DNA from: Pedobacter sp. ok626
GTDB taxonomy: Bacteria > Bacteroidota > Bacteroidia > Sphingobacteriales > Sphingobacteriaceae
Assembly: GCF_900100435.1 (NCBI RefSeq)
Contig: NZ_FNEX01000002.1
Location: 453,832-517,831, forward strand
DNA: 64,000 nucleotides
Reading direction: 5' to 3'
Made by a program: the position numbers and the translations under genes. The notes beneath the pieces are model-generated. The model searched no databases and was not told the DNA's origin. It saw only the letters and a program-made list of their open reading frames with translations. Below are positions 1 through 7,332 of this stretch, one piece after another (position 1 is the first letter of the stretch; every line of letters begins with the position of its first letter).

Positions 1-617
1 AAGATCCTGTTACGGTCCAGTAAACTTTCAAATTCTTTTAATGCAACCGGAAATTCTTTTAAAAACTTATTGATTTTCGCAAAAGCGATGTCATTAAAAT
101 CTCTTTCAAAACCGCCGATACGACCAACATTGGTCGTCAAACGTGCACCGCAAATCTCTTCGTAAATCTCATATATATGCTCCCTAAACTGGAAAAGATA
201 TAAGAAAGTTGTTGTTGCACCAGTATCCTGAGCAATAATGGTATTGCAAATGATATGGTCAGAAATACGTGCCAGCTCCATGATAATCACCCTTAGGTAG
301 TCCACGCGCTTAGGCATCTGAATATTCAACAATTTTTCTACTGTCATGTGCCAGCCCATATTATTGATGGGTGACGAGCAATAGTTTAACCGATCTGTTA
401 AAGGAGTGATCTGATAAAATGGCCTGTGTTCAGCAATTTTCTCAAATGCACGGTGAATATACCCAATGGTAGAAACACCACTCACAATGCGTTCACCGTC
501 CATTTGTAACACGTTCTGGAACACACCATGGGTTGCCGGGTGCGTTGGGCCCAAATTAAGGGTTACCAATTCACTCTGCGGATCATTATCTGTATATACT
601 GGTTGATTGTGATTCAT
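1..617 (-). CDS. nuoD: NADH-quinone oxidoreductase subunit D (49 kDa), N-terminal part only
   Basis: This is the first 205 codons of the complex I 49-kDa subunit, which helps form the quinone-binding site of the peripheral arm. Reading the minus strand from the ATG at 617 gives a protein starting MNHNQPVYTDNDPQSE, followed by the family hallmarks LGPTHPATHG, GYIHRAFEK, DRLNYCSSPINN and GRIGGFERDF. The frame stays open to the window edge, so the gene continues outside; the family is usually about 400 residues. It starts 6 bp after the nuoC stop, so C and D are separate genes here rather than the fused nuoCD of enterobacteria. The family call rests on the translated motifs; the remainder is not visible. 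Confidence 0.95.
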   Translation of the reverse strand, partial: MNHNQPVYTDNDPQSELVTLNLGPTHPATHGVFQNVLQMDGERIVSGVSTIGYIHRAFEKIAEHRPFYQITPLTDRLNYCSSPINNMGWHMTVEKLLNIQMPKRVDYLRVIIMELARISDHIICNTIIAQDTGATTTFLYLFQFREHIYEIYEEICGARLTTNVGRIGGFERDFNDIAFAKINKFLKEFPVALKEFESLLDRNRI

Positions 618-623
618 ATAAAC

Positions 624-1127
624 TTATCTACCAAAGTATTCGTCTTTTTTATCTACTCTATTTGGATCTTCCAAAGGATACTGTTTCAACATCGGGAAAA
701 CGCCAAGATCATCCATATTTAAGATTCTTCTTAAGTCAGGATGCCCCTCAAATTTCACACCGAAAAAGTCGTATGTTTCGCGCTCCATCCAGTTTGCACC
801 GTTCCAAACAGAAGTTGCAGTTGGAATAGTAGGATGTTGCTCGTCGATGTACACTTTTACCCTTACTCTGATCCCTTTAACCATGCTATGCAAGTGATAA
901 ACCACTGCAATGCCATGCTTTTTCTCAGGATAATGAACCGCTGTAATATCTGTAAGGAAATTAAAGTTGGCCAGCGTGTTTTCTTTCAAAAACTTAAGCA
1001 CATCAATTATTACATCTTTAGTCGTTTCAAAAGTAAGTAAGCCATAAGGCTCATTCACATCTGTAATCTTGCTACCAAACTTTTCGTTTAGCAATTCAAT
1101 TACTTCTTGATTAGTCACCTTTGCCAT
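624..1127 (-). CDS. nuoC: NADH-quinone oxidoreductase subunit C (30 kDa)
   Basis: A 167-residue peripheral-arm subunit of complex I. The 30-kDa signature lies at residues 115-136, containing ERETYDFFGVKFEGHPDLRR, with the typical acidic N-terminal half before it. Length matches stand-alone NuoC. Its ATG overlaps the nuoB stop by one base (TAATG at 1127), an arrangement that favours coupled translation, and nuoD follows 6 bp after its stop. Nothing unusual is seen. Confidence 0.96.
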   Translation of the reverse strand: MAKVTNQEVIELLNEKFGSKITDVNEPYGLLTFETTKDVIIDVLKFLKENTLANFNFLTDITAVHYPEKKHGIAVVYHLHSMVKGIRVRVKVYIDEQHPTIPTATSVWNGANWMERETYDFFGVKFEGHPDLRRILNMDDLGVFPMLKQYPLEDPNRVDKKDEYFGR

Positions 1128-1669
1128 TATAGTATTCCGTATGAAGCCAACATTTCTTTGTACTGATCAGAATCTCTTCTTCTCGAAGATTCGTTCCTCA
1201 CCAGTTCCTGAATTTTACCAAAGCCATCTAAAATAGCTTCAGGTCTTGGTGGACAGCCCGGAACATATACATCAACAGGTATGATTTCGTCAATACCCTG
1301 TAAAACAGAGTAAGTGTCGAATATACCGCCACTTGATGCACAAGCACCTACAGCCATCACCCAACGAGGTTCAGCCATTTGCAAATAAACTTGTTTTAAA
1401 ACCGGGCTCATCTTTTTAGCGATGGTACCCATCACCATTAGCAAATCTGCCTGACGTGGAGAAAAGCTTAAACGTTCTGACCCAAAACGGCCAAGATCGT
1501 AATGAGAACCCATAGTTGCCATAAACTCGATACCACAACAAGATGTAGCAAAGGGCAGCGGCCATAACGAATGGGAGCGAGCCAAACCAATAACTTTATC
1601 TAAAGAGGTGGCGAAAAAACCAGATCCTTCTATGCCTGGCGGCGCGTCTACTATATTGATGTCACTCAT
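1127..1669 (-). CDS. nuoB: NADH-quinone oxidoreductase subunit B (PSST, cluster N2)
   Basis: A 180-residue subunit that carries the N2 [4Fe-4S] cluster, the last iron-sulfur centre before quinone. The four expected ligands are visible: the adjacent pair Cys44-Cys45 (TSCCGIEF), Cys110 (VGACASSGG) and Cys139 (VPGCPPRPE). The gene overlaps nuoC by one base. A 106-bp gap separates it from nuoA, and this gap contains a terminator-like hairpin, so nuoB-C-D may not simply be read through from nuoA. The start at 1669 gives the normal family length. Confidence 0.97.
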   Translation of the reverse strand: MSDINIVDAPPGIEGSGFFATSLDKVIGLARSHSLWPLPFATSCCGIEFMATMGSHYDLGRFGSERLSFSPRQADLLMVMGTIAKKMSPVLKQVYLQMAEPRWVMAVGACASSGGIFDTYSVLQGIDEIIPVDVYVPGCPPRPEAILDGFGKIQELVRNESSRRRDSDQYKEMLASYGIL

Positions 1670-1674
1670 GATAC

Positions 1675-1710
1675 AAAACGAAAAAGGTTCATTCCTTTAA
1701 AGAATGAACC
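1675..1710 (-). terminator. Intrinsic terminator-like hairpin between nuoA and nuoB
   Basis: On the minus strand, GGTTCATTC (1710-1702) and GAATGAACC (1694-1686) form a perfect 9-bp stem with a 7-nt loop. TTTTTCGTTTT follows directly, and the nuoB ATG lies a few bases beyond. This has the shape of a Rho-independent terminator inside the complex I operon. It could attenuate nuoB-D expression relative to nuoA or mark an mRNA end. No function is shown by sequence alone. Confidence 0.6.
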
Positions 1711-1711
1711 A

Positions 1712-1719
1712 CAAATTTA
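1712..1719 (-). promoter_or_regulatory. Possible -7 promoter element ahead of nuoB
   Basis: The minus strand reads TAAATTTG here, a full match to the Bacteroidota TAnnTTTG -7 consensus. No TTG lies at the usual spacing; the nearest is only about 13 bp upstream. A separate nuoB promoter is therefore possible but weakly supported. Any transcript would begin near or inside the terminator-like hairpin at 1686-1710. Confidence 0.3.
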
Positions 1720-1775
1720 CAATTTTTTGAAGCAATTGGTCTACGCTATCTGCATTTAGAACCGATCTAAATAGG

Positions 1776-2147
1776 CTAATTCCAGTCCAGTGCTTTCTTC
1801 TTTATCACATATATAAAACCCAGTAACAGGGTTCCCATGAATATAAACATCTCTACCATGCCAGTCATGCCCAGCTCCCTGAAATTAACTGCCCAGGGAT
1901 ACATAAAAATCACCTCCACATCAAAAAGGACGAACAAGATGGCAACCAAAAAGTATTTAATAGAGAACGGCTGACGCGCATTACCAATGGTCTTAATCCC
2001 TGCTTCAAAGGTTTCCAATTTATCTTTTGTCTTCCTTCTCGGCCCTAAAAAATGTGTTGCAATTAAAGTCACAACAACAAATCCTAAAGCAACGATTACT
2101 TGAAATACAATTGGTAAAAAATCTACAGGTACACTTTGCGTTTCCAT
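1776..2147 (-). CDS. nuoA: NADH-quinone oxidoreductase subunit A
   Basis: A 123-residue membrane subunit of complex I with three predicted transmembrane helices, at about residues 12-32, 63-85 and 92-115. The family motifs KLETFEAGIKTIG and the loop FDVEVIFMYPWAV are present. It is the first gene of the operon, and a good promoter lies 18-47 bp upstream of its ATG at 2147. The stretch FLVAILFVLFDVEVIF with its acidic residues is the conserved core of NuoA. Confidence 0.96.
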   Translation of the reverse strand: METQSVPVDFLPIVFQVIVALGFVVVTLIATHFLGPRRKTKDKLETFEAGIKTIGNARQPFSIKYFLVAILFVLFDVEVIFMYPWAVNFRELGMTGMVEMFIFMGTLLLGFIYVIKKKALDWN

Positions 2148-2164
2148 TTGAAAATATTTTGGGA

Positions 2165-2194
2165 CAAAAATAAAACAAAAAGGCAGGATAACAA
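2165..2194 (-). promoter_or_regulatory. Promoter of the nuo operon
   Basis: On the minus strand TATTTTTG (2172-2165) matches TAnnTTTG, and TTG (2194-2192) lies exactly 19 bp upstream, the typical Bacteroidota sigma-ABfr spacing. Transcription would start close to 2158, giving a very short leader before nuoA. The -33 TTG lies in the loop of the terminator hairpin of the upstream operon. Confidence 0.65.
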
Positions 2195-2205
2195 CCCTGC
2201 CTTTC
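2174..2205 (-). terminator. Terminator of the TonB-operon transcript
   Basis: AAAGGCAGG (2204-2196) pairs with CCTGCCTTT (2187-2179) around an 8-nt loop and runs into TTTTTGTTTTATT on the minus strand. It lies 20 bp after the stop of the TPR gene, the last gene of the exbB-to-TPR run. Confidence 0.8.
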
Positions 2206-2223
2206 TATTTATTATTTAATTTA

Positions 2224-3951
2224 TTACTTTTTCTTTTTAATTGGGGCCTTAGGTGCAGGTGCAATAAGTGATTTTATACCTTCCAATGCAGTAGCATTCT
2301 GAGGATCTAAAGCCAATGCTTTATCCCAATATAATTTAGCTTTCGCTTTATCTTCTTTGTAAGCAGCAAAACCAGCAATTTGGTTATAAGCTTCTACCAT
2401 ACTTTTAGCTGGTGGAGCTGGTTGAACATTTTTCGCAATTCTAACTTCAGCAGAGTCTAAGTACTGTTGATAGAAAGGTAATTTTAATCCTTTAGGATCT
2501 GTATCGCTATCCATTAAGTTATTTGCTCTAGCTCTCCAAAGAAGTACATCAATGGTGGTCGGAGCATCCTTTAATACTGTAGCAAAGGCAGCATCTGCTT
2601 TTACCAATAGGTCTTTCGAAGGATTGGTATTCGCGCTATAACCTTGTCCATAAAGTAAATATCCGGCAAGTCCACGGTAGTAAAAATTATACAATGAACC
2701 TTTTCCATGTGGATTATACTTGTTCACAATGTCGTAAGTTTCAATTGCTTTAGCATAATTTTTAGCATCATAATACCCTTTCGCCACCTCAGCAAGTGCT
2801 TCAGCATTGGCAGAATCCTTCTCGACAGCCTTAGTTAAGTTAACCACAGCTAAATCATCTTGCTTATTTGCAGCTTCTGCTCTTCCAAGGTATAAATAAT
2901 CTGAAGCGATAACACGAGATGTATCTTTCACTTTTGCGAAGAAATCATTCATGTACTCTAAACTTTTCGGATAGTTCTTATTCTCAAATGACGAATAACC
3001 GCGTAGTCTTGAAACTACAAGGGCTTTTGGATCATTAGGATTAGTTGTTGCAAGTGCAGATGTTACTTCTTCTAAAGTTTTAAAATCTTTAGCATAAAAC
3101 AAGAACTGCGCATAACGCAATTTCGACTCAAATGAATTATCAGTTAAATCAAGATATTTTTTGTAGTTTTCTACAGCTTGAGCGGACCTGGCCGGGAACT
3201 CAGTAGCCATTTGAAGTGCCCACTGCATATACAGTTCAGCAATCTCACGATAAGCAGGGCCGTAGTTAGGATCTTTAGCAATTACTTCTTTCAAAGCTTC
3301 TTCTGATTCCGTAAATGCTCTTGATTCTTTATACATACGGCCAATCTGCACTTTACCTCTTAAAAGAGATTCGTTGATATTACCCGCACGCATATAGTTT
3401 TGCAAAGCTTCAGAGTTTTTCTTTTGCAAAGCATAATAATCACCTAATGCTAGAAAAGTTTCCGCGTCTTTATCATTCGCATCCAGCTCTTCTGCTTTTT
3501 GCAAATAAGGCAAAGCCGCTTCGAAATCAGGCTTAGCTGTAGCGATGTAAGCTTTTCCAATATACAACTGAGGGATATAATCCTTTTTAGAAGAAACTTC
3601 TACTGCTTTAGCAAAGTTTGTTTTTGCCGAAGTTGGGTTGTTTGCAAATAAATCAGCTTCCCCCAGACCAATATAATTTAATGAATTTTTAGGATCAGCA
3701 GTCACGCCCTTAGTAAATACTGCACGAGCAGAATCAGGATATTCCATAAGTAAATATACCTCACCTAAAGTATAATAATTCTCGCCTTTACTGGCTTGAT
3801 TAGCTACAAGTGTTTTAAGCATTGAAGCCGCTTTCTGATACTGTTCAGCATCTATGGCCTTCTTTGCGTCACTTAAGCTCTGAGCAAAAGAGGCAGAACC
3901 CATCACTACTAAACCTAAACTTAAGGTTATTGCTTTCTTTGTCATTTTCAT
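2224..3951 (-). CDS. Secreted tetratricopeptide-repeat protein
   Basis: A 575-residue protein with a signal peptide (about residues 1-23, ending SASFAQ), then TPR-like helical repeats over nearly the whole length, and a Lys-rich tail ending IKKKK. Repeats are recognisable as motifs such as NYYTLGEVYL, NYIGLGEADLF, ALALDPQNATALEG and AEALAEVAKGYYDAKNYAKAI. TPRs mediate protein contacts, so a periplasmic scaffold role is likely; no catalytic motif is seen. It closes a run that starts with exbB and is followed by a good terminator. A partial duplication of its own start region lies just upstream (3947-4050). The start at 3951 (MKMTKK) is followed by a second possible ATG two codons on. The specific function is not known to me. 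Confidence 0.85.
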   Translation of the reverse strand: MKMTKKAITLSLGLVVMGSASFAQSLSDAKKAIDAEQYQKAASMLKTLVANQASKGENYYTLGEVYLLMEYPDSARAVFTKGVTADPKNSLNYIGLGEADLFANNPTSAKTNFAKAVEVSSKKDYIPQLYIGKAYIATAKPDFEAALPYLQKAEELDANDKDAETFLALGDYYALQKKNSEALQNYMRAGNINESLLRGKVQIGRMYKESRAFTESEEALKEVIAKDPNYGPAYREIAELYMQWALQMATEFPARSAQAVENYKKYLDLTDNSFESKLRYAQFLFYAKDFKTLEEVTSALATTNPNDPKALVVSRLRGYSSFENKNYPKSLEYMNDFFAKVKDTSRVIASDYLYLGRAEAANKQDDLAVVNLTKAVEKDSANAEALAEVAKGYYDAKNYAKAIETYDIVNKYNPHGKGSLYNFYYRGLAGYLLYGQGYSANTNPSKDLLVKADAAFATVLKDAPTTIDVLLWRARANNLMDSDTDPKGLKLPFYQQYLDSAEVRIAKNVQPAPPAKSMVEAYNQIAGFAAYKEDKAKAKLYWDKALALDPQNATALEGIKSLIAPAPKAPIKKKK

Positions 3952-4050
3952 GGTTCGTCTATTGTTTTTTAATTATTATGAAGCTTGCTCTGCAGGTTTC
4001 ATGGTTCGTCAATTGTTTTTAGTTTTGAAGCTTGCCCACGCAGGCTTCAT
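3947..4050. repeat. Two-copy imperfect tandem repeat covering the TPR gene start
   Basis: Copies at about 3947-3997 and 3998-4050 share TTCATGGTTCGTC, an ATTGTTTTT run and GAAGCTTGC...GCAGG, with a few substitutions and a small indel; the offset is 51 bp. Each copy carries an arm pair resembling GAAGCTTGC/GCAGGCTTC that could form a hairpin. Read on the minus strand, the context GACGAACCATG at the TPR start codon is repeated upstream, creating short open frames MKPAWASFKTKNN and MKPAEQAS. These could be leader peptides or simply the debris of a duplication. Confidence 0.7.
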
Positions 4051-4066
4051 CTTTCAAATATAAAAT

Positions 4067-4984
4067 TTAGTTTGTATTCTTAAAATTAAAATCTCGAGAA
4101 GACAGCTTATGCGGACCCAATCCAGATTTAAGTACAATCAATTGTCCCCTCGGACTTACCAACCAGGTTGCAAAACCCGTGCCCAAACCATCCCTGCCTT
4201 CTGCATTGATAATATATATGTTTCTTAAGAAAGGATAAATGCCGTTAATTAAATTCGCCTGGATTGGCTGATAAAATTTATCATCCCCTTTTTTACCCTT
4301 CACATTCTTCACTCCCATCATTTTCACTCTATCCAGATAACCAGCCATATCTTTGTTATTGTCGATTAGCCAGTTTACTCCTACAACTCCTATAGACCCT
4401 TTATTTTCTGCAATATACTTAATCACATCGTTATTGGTCTGTAAAGTATAAATTCCTTTTGGCGGTAATGTTGTAATACCTGCCAGTGTTTTAAAATAAC
4501 GCAAAGTACTTGAATAGGCATTATCAAACACCAATTGTTTACCACTTGTTGAAGTCCCTTTTAATATATTAACGACCTCATTCACTGTAATATTGCTATC
4601 GAGATTATCCTTATTTGTGATTAAGGCGATGCCATCAATTGCAAACCTTGAAGTCTTTGGGACAATGCTTCTATTTCTGTATATTTTATCCTCTTCTGGT
4701 GTAAGCATTCTCGATGAAATTATCACCCGTATGCTATCGTTCAAAAATGTAGGCATGATGCGTTGCTCATTGCCTTCAATGATGGTAAATTTAGTATCTG
4801 GGTAATCTGTTTTAAATACCTCTATCTGATCTGCCAGCACTCCCGAAAAAGACTCGTCTACCAGCATACTCACTGTACCAGATGTACGCGTCTCTTCCAC
4901 ACTGCCTGCAGGCTTTGGCTTCTGCTTACAAGCAACAAAAACAAACAGTAAAAGGACAAAACTAAGATTCTTCATACTAAACAA
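4067..4984 (-). CDS. PstS-like phosphate-binding-type lipoprotein (orphan)
   Basis: A 305-residue predicted lipoprotein: hydrophobic N-terminus with lipobox ending at Cys19 (FVFVACK), followed by a periplasmic binding protein fold of the PstS/PBP-like type 2 family. The mature part begins SGTVSMLVDESFSGVLADQ, and GSIGVVGVNWLIDNN resembles the second-lobe motif of phosphate-binding proteins. No pstC, pstA or pstB genes are nearby. Instead it sits 7 bp after the 76-residue membrane protein gene of the TonB operon and upstream of the TPR gene. A role linked to TonB energy transduction or cell-envelope sensing is inferred from position only; the ligand is not established. An alternative start is the ATG three codons in (MKNLSF). 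Confidence 0.8.
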   Translation of the reverse strand: MFSMKNLSFVLLLFVFVACKQKPKPAGSVEETRTSGTVSMLVDESFSGVLADQIEVFKTDYPDTKFTIIEGNEQRIMPTFLNDSIRVIISSRMLTPEEDKIYRNRSIVPKTSRFAIDGIALITNKDNLDSNITVNEVVNILKGTSTSGKQLVFDNAYSSTLRYFKTLAGITTLPPKGIYTLQTNNDVIKYIAENKGSIGVVGVNWLIDNNKDMAGYLDRVKMMGVKNVKGKKGDDKFYQPIQANLINGIYPFLRNIYIINAEGRDGLGTGFATWLVSPRGQLIVLKSGLGPHKLSSRDFNFKNTN

Positions 4985-4991
4985 TAAATTA

Positions 4992-5222
4992 TTAATCCTC
5001 TTCGGGTCTTTGGTTAACTAAACGGACAAATCTGATCACTGCATATACAATCAACAAGCCGCCTAGCATGATTCTGTACATCGGCTGAATCTGATTCAAC
5101 AGTGTCGTTCCAAAGATCAACATGGCACCTAGCACCATATAAAAGAGGAACATGACAAGGCCTAAAATGAACAGAAATCGCTGTTGAGGCGATTTCTGTC
5201 TAAATGTTTCGAAACTAAACAT
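4992..5222 (-). CDS. Small two-helix membrane protein of the TonB operon
   Basis: A 76-residue protein starting MFSFETFRQKSPQQ, with two predicted transmembrane helices (about residues 16-38 and 50-68) and a short charged tail NQRPEED. The frame is open upstream to 5351, but that would overlap the conserved C-terminal domain of tonB. The ATG at 5222, one base past the tonB stop, is therefore chosen. Tight packing between tonB and the PstS-like gene suggests it works with the Ton motor, perhaps as an accessory subunit. I do not recognise a named family. Confidence 0.8.
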   Translation of the reverse strand: MFSFETFRQKSPQQRFLFILGLVMFLFYMVLGAMLIFGTTLLNQIQPMYRIMLGGLLIVYAVIRFVRLVNQRPEED

Positions 5223-5223
5223 T

Positions 5224-6045
5224 CTAATTTGATAAGGTAAAACTGATTGGAATGTTGTACTTAACACGTACCGGTTTACCATTTTGAATACCCGGCGTCC
5301 AGTTTGGACTCGCTTTAAGTACCCTGATAGCCTCCTCATCGGTTCCGCCACCTAGTTTTCTTTCCACTTTAATGTCAGTAAGCTTTCCGTTTTTCTCTAC
5401 TACGAAAGATAAGAACACTTTACCTTGAATGTTATTCTCTTGAGCCATTGCAGGGTATCTTACCGCTTTTTTCAAATAAGCGTAGAATTTCTCCATACCT
5501 CCAGGGAAACCTGGCTGAGTCTCGATACTCACAAAGTCATAAACCTTAGTATCTTCAACTACTGCGGCCTGTTTAGGACCATCCCCAACCGGACCAGCGA
5601 TAACGATATCAGCTGTTGGATCACCTTCAATGGTTTTCTGACCTGGGTCAGCTTTTTTCAAATCTTCGATCTGAACAGGCTCTTTATCAACTACCTCATT
5701 ATCCGGTTTCACAATCGGAGGAGGGAATTTAATCTGATCCTGTTTTGGTGGCGGTGGCTCAACCGGTGGCGGCGGAGGTGTCTCCGGGTTTACCGGTGGA
5801 GGTGGCGCAACCACAACCTCAACCTGCTTCACTACCTCTTCTTCAGGTAGCTTGCCCTTGATCAAACTAATGAGCTTAGGCGCCACAAACATCAGTATAA
5901 ATACCGATGATGCGATGACAAGAGCCTTTGTAGTATTTGCGGCACTTTCTCTACGCAGCGAGTACGCTCCGTATTTCTTGTTCTTGTTTGCAAATACAAC
6001 ATCCAGCCACTCTGTCTTTAATAAATCTATCTTAGAACCAAACAT
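5224..6045 (-). CDS. tonB: Energy transducer TonB
   Basis: A 273-residue TonB that links the proton-driven ExbB/ExbD motor to outer-membrane receptors. It has a cytoplasmic N-terminus of about 40 residues, one transmembrane helix (about 40-63), a proline-rich periplasmic spacer (80-112) and a C-terminal TonB domain (about 190-272) with AVRYPAMAQENNIQGKVFLS and the ending YNIPISFTL. The cytoplasmic stretch with KNKKYGAYSLRR is a common feature of Bacteroidota TonB proteins. It follows two exbD genes and precedes the 76-residue membrane protein. It may energise some of the SusC-type receptors further along this window. Confidence 0.93.
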   Translation of the reverse strand: MFGSKIDLLKTEWLDVVFANKNKKYGAYSLRRESAANTTKALVIASSVFILMFVAPKLISLIKGKLPEEEVVKQVEVVVAPPPPVNPETPPPPPVEPPPPKQDQIKFPPPIVKPDNEVVDKEPVQIEDLKKADPGQKTIEGDPTADIVIAGPVGDGPKQAAVVEDTKVYDFVSIETQPGFPGGMEKFYAYLKKAVRYPAMAQENNIQGKVFLSFVVEKNGKLTDIKVERKLGGGTDEEAIRVLKASPNWTPGIQNGKPVRVKYNIPISFTLSN

Positions 6046-6078
6046 AGCTTCCTATTTTTAATATTGTTAATTATTTTA

Positions 6079-6618
6079 TTATAAAATTCCAGCCTGTTTC
6101 ATGAAGTCCTTTTCAGCATCAGTGATGTTCTCATCATCAATTGCTGGTGCTGTAGTAATCTTAGTGATCGACAACTCATCCATAATATCAACAAAATTCT
6201 TATAGGTCGCTCCTGACGTTGGCTTAATCACCATGATGATCTGTCTTCCGCCAGTAGCATCTGCTACTTTCTTTTTATTATCTAATATCGACTTTCTGAT
6301 ATCAGCAAAAGCTTCCACATTGGGTTTTGACTTACCTGCTTCCCCCATATACCAGGCTACTTTATTGTTTTTACCCAATAGAATAGTCATTGTCTCAGAA
6401 GCACGTAATTCGTTTCTTTCAACCGAGTTATCGTCTTTATCAGGCTTTGCAATATCCATTGCAATTGGTTTCGACAGGGAGGTGGTTAACATAAAGAAAG
6501 TGATTAGCAAGAAGGCCAAATCCACCATCGCAGTTAAATCTACTTTGGTACTTTGTTTCTTACTCCTTACTTTTTTGCCTTTTTTGCCCCCCCCGCCGGA
6601 GGTATCTAATTCTGCCAT
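6079..6618 (-). CDS. exbD: Biopolymer transport protein ExbD (second copy)
   Basis: A 179-residue ExbD/TolR-type protein. The Lys-rich N-terminus (GKKGKKVRSKKQ) is followed by a single transmembrane helix (about 29-48) containing Asp33, the position of the proton-carrying aspartate in the family (LTAMVDLAFLLITFFM), and a periplasmic domain. It lies 9 bp after the first exbD. Two non-identical ExbD proteins next to each other is a usual Bacteroidota arrangement and suggests a mixed ExbD dimer in the motor. Confidence 0.92.
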   Translation of the reverse strand: MAELDTSGGGGKKGKKVRSKKQSTKVDLTAMVDLAFLLITFFMLTTSLSKPIAMDIAKPDKDDNSVERNELRASETMTILLGKNNKVAWYMGEAGKSKPNVEAFADIRKSILDNKKKVADATGGRQIIMVIKPTSGATYKNFVDIMDELSITKITTAPAIDDENITDAEKDFMKQAGIL

Positions 6619-6627
6619 AATATAATA

Positions 6628-7245
6628 TTATTTAGCATCGCCTTCGGCGGATGTAATTAAACTGAATTTGTTAATTTTTTGCTTCTGAAGAATATCAACG
6701 ATTTTCTTAACCGCCGGGTACTCTTCTTCTGCATCTCCCTTGATACTCACGCGCATTTGGGTGGAGTGTAATTCGGCAACAGACGTACGTGACTGAAGGA
6801 TCCATTCGGCCAACTGATTGTTAGTTGAATCGGCAGGAATACCACCAGCATTTTTTTGATACGCTGTTCTTTTCTCTCCATCCATAGCTATGAATTCCTT
6901 CAAATTCTGGATTGGAACTCCAAAGGCTCCAATAACACCAAACCGTTCACGCTCTTGCGGAGTAAACTTAATGCTGTATTTCTCGCCCATCTTATCCAGC
7001 GTCGACATTTTAATGTCCTTTCCTACGATCTCATAGAATACTTGCCCTTTACCTATTGACAATATCCCCATATCCAAATCAGGAACCTTAAGTTTATAGG
7101 TTGATGAAGGAATAGTAACATCCAAAGGATCAGGTTGGCGCGCTGTTGCTGTTAATATAAAGAAAGTAAGCAATAGGAAAGATACGTCGCACATGGCGGT
7201 CATATCTATCGCAGTACTCTTTCTTTGAACCTTTGCTCTTGGCAT
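6628..7245 (-). CDS. exbD: Biopolymer transport protein ExbD (first copy)
   Basis: A 205-residue ExbD/TolR-type protein with one transmembrane helix (about 17-34) and the conserved membrane aspartate Asp20 in MTAMCDVSFLLLTFFIL. The rest is a periplasmic domain about 25 residues longer than in the neighbouring copy. It is the second gene of the Ton motor operon, 87 bp after exbB. Confidence 0.92.
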   Translation of the reverse strand: MPRAKVQRKSTAIDMTAMCDVSFLLLTFFILTATARQPDPLDVTIPSSTYKLKVPDLDMGILSIGKGQVFYEIVGKDIKMSTLDKMGEKYSIKFTPQERERFGVIGAFGVPIQNLKEFIAMDGEKRTAYQKNAGGIPADSTNNQLAEWILQSRTSVAELHSTQMRVSIKGDAEEEYPAVKKIVDILQKQKINKFSLITSAEGDAK

Positions 7246-7332
7246 AATTTTTTAAAATTACTTATGTTTTAAACTAATGATGTTAATTCTCCCGGTTTTC
7301 CATAAAGCCGGTAAAAAAAAATTCATTATTTT

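Noticed and set aside
5223..5351. Upstream extension of the 76-residue membrane protein to 119 residues
   Set aside because: It would be read entirely inside the conserved TonB C-terminal domain; the ATG right after the tonB stop gives a compact two-helix protein.
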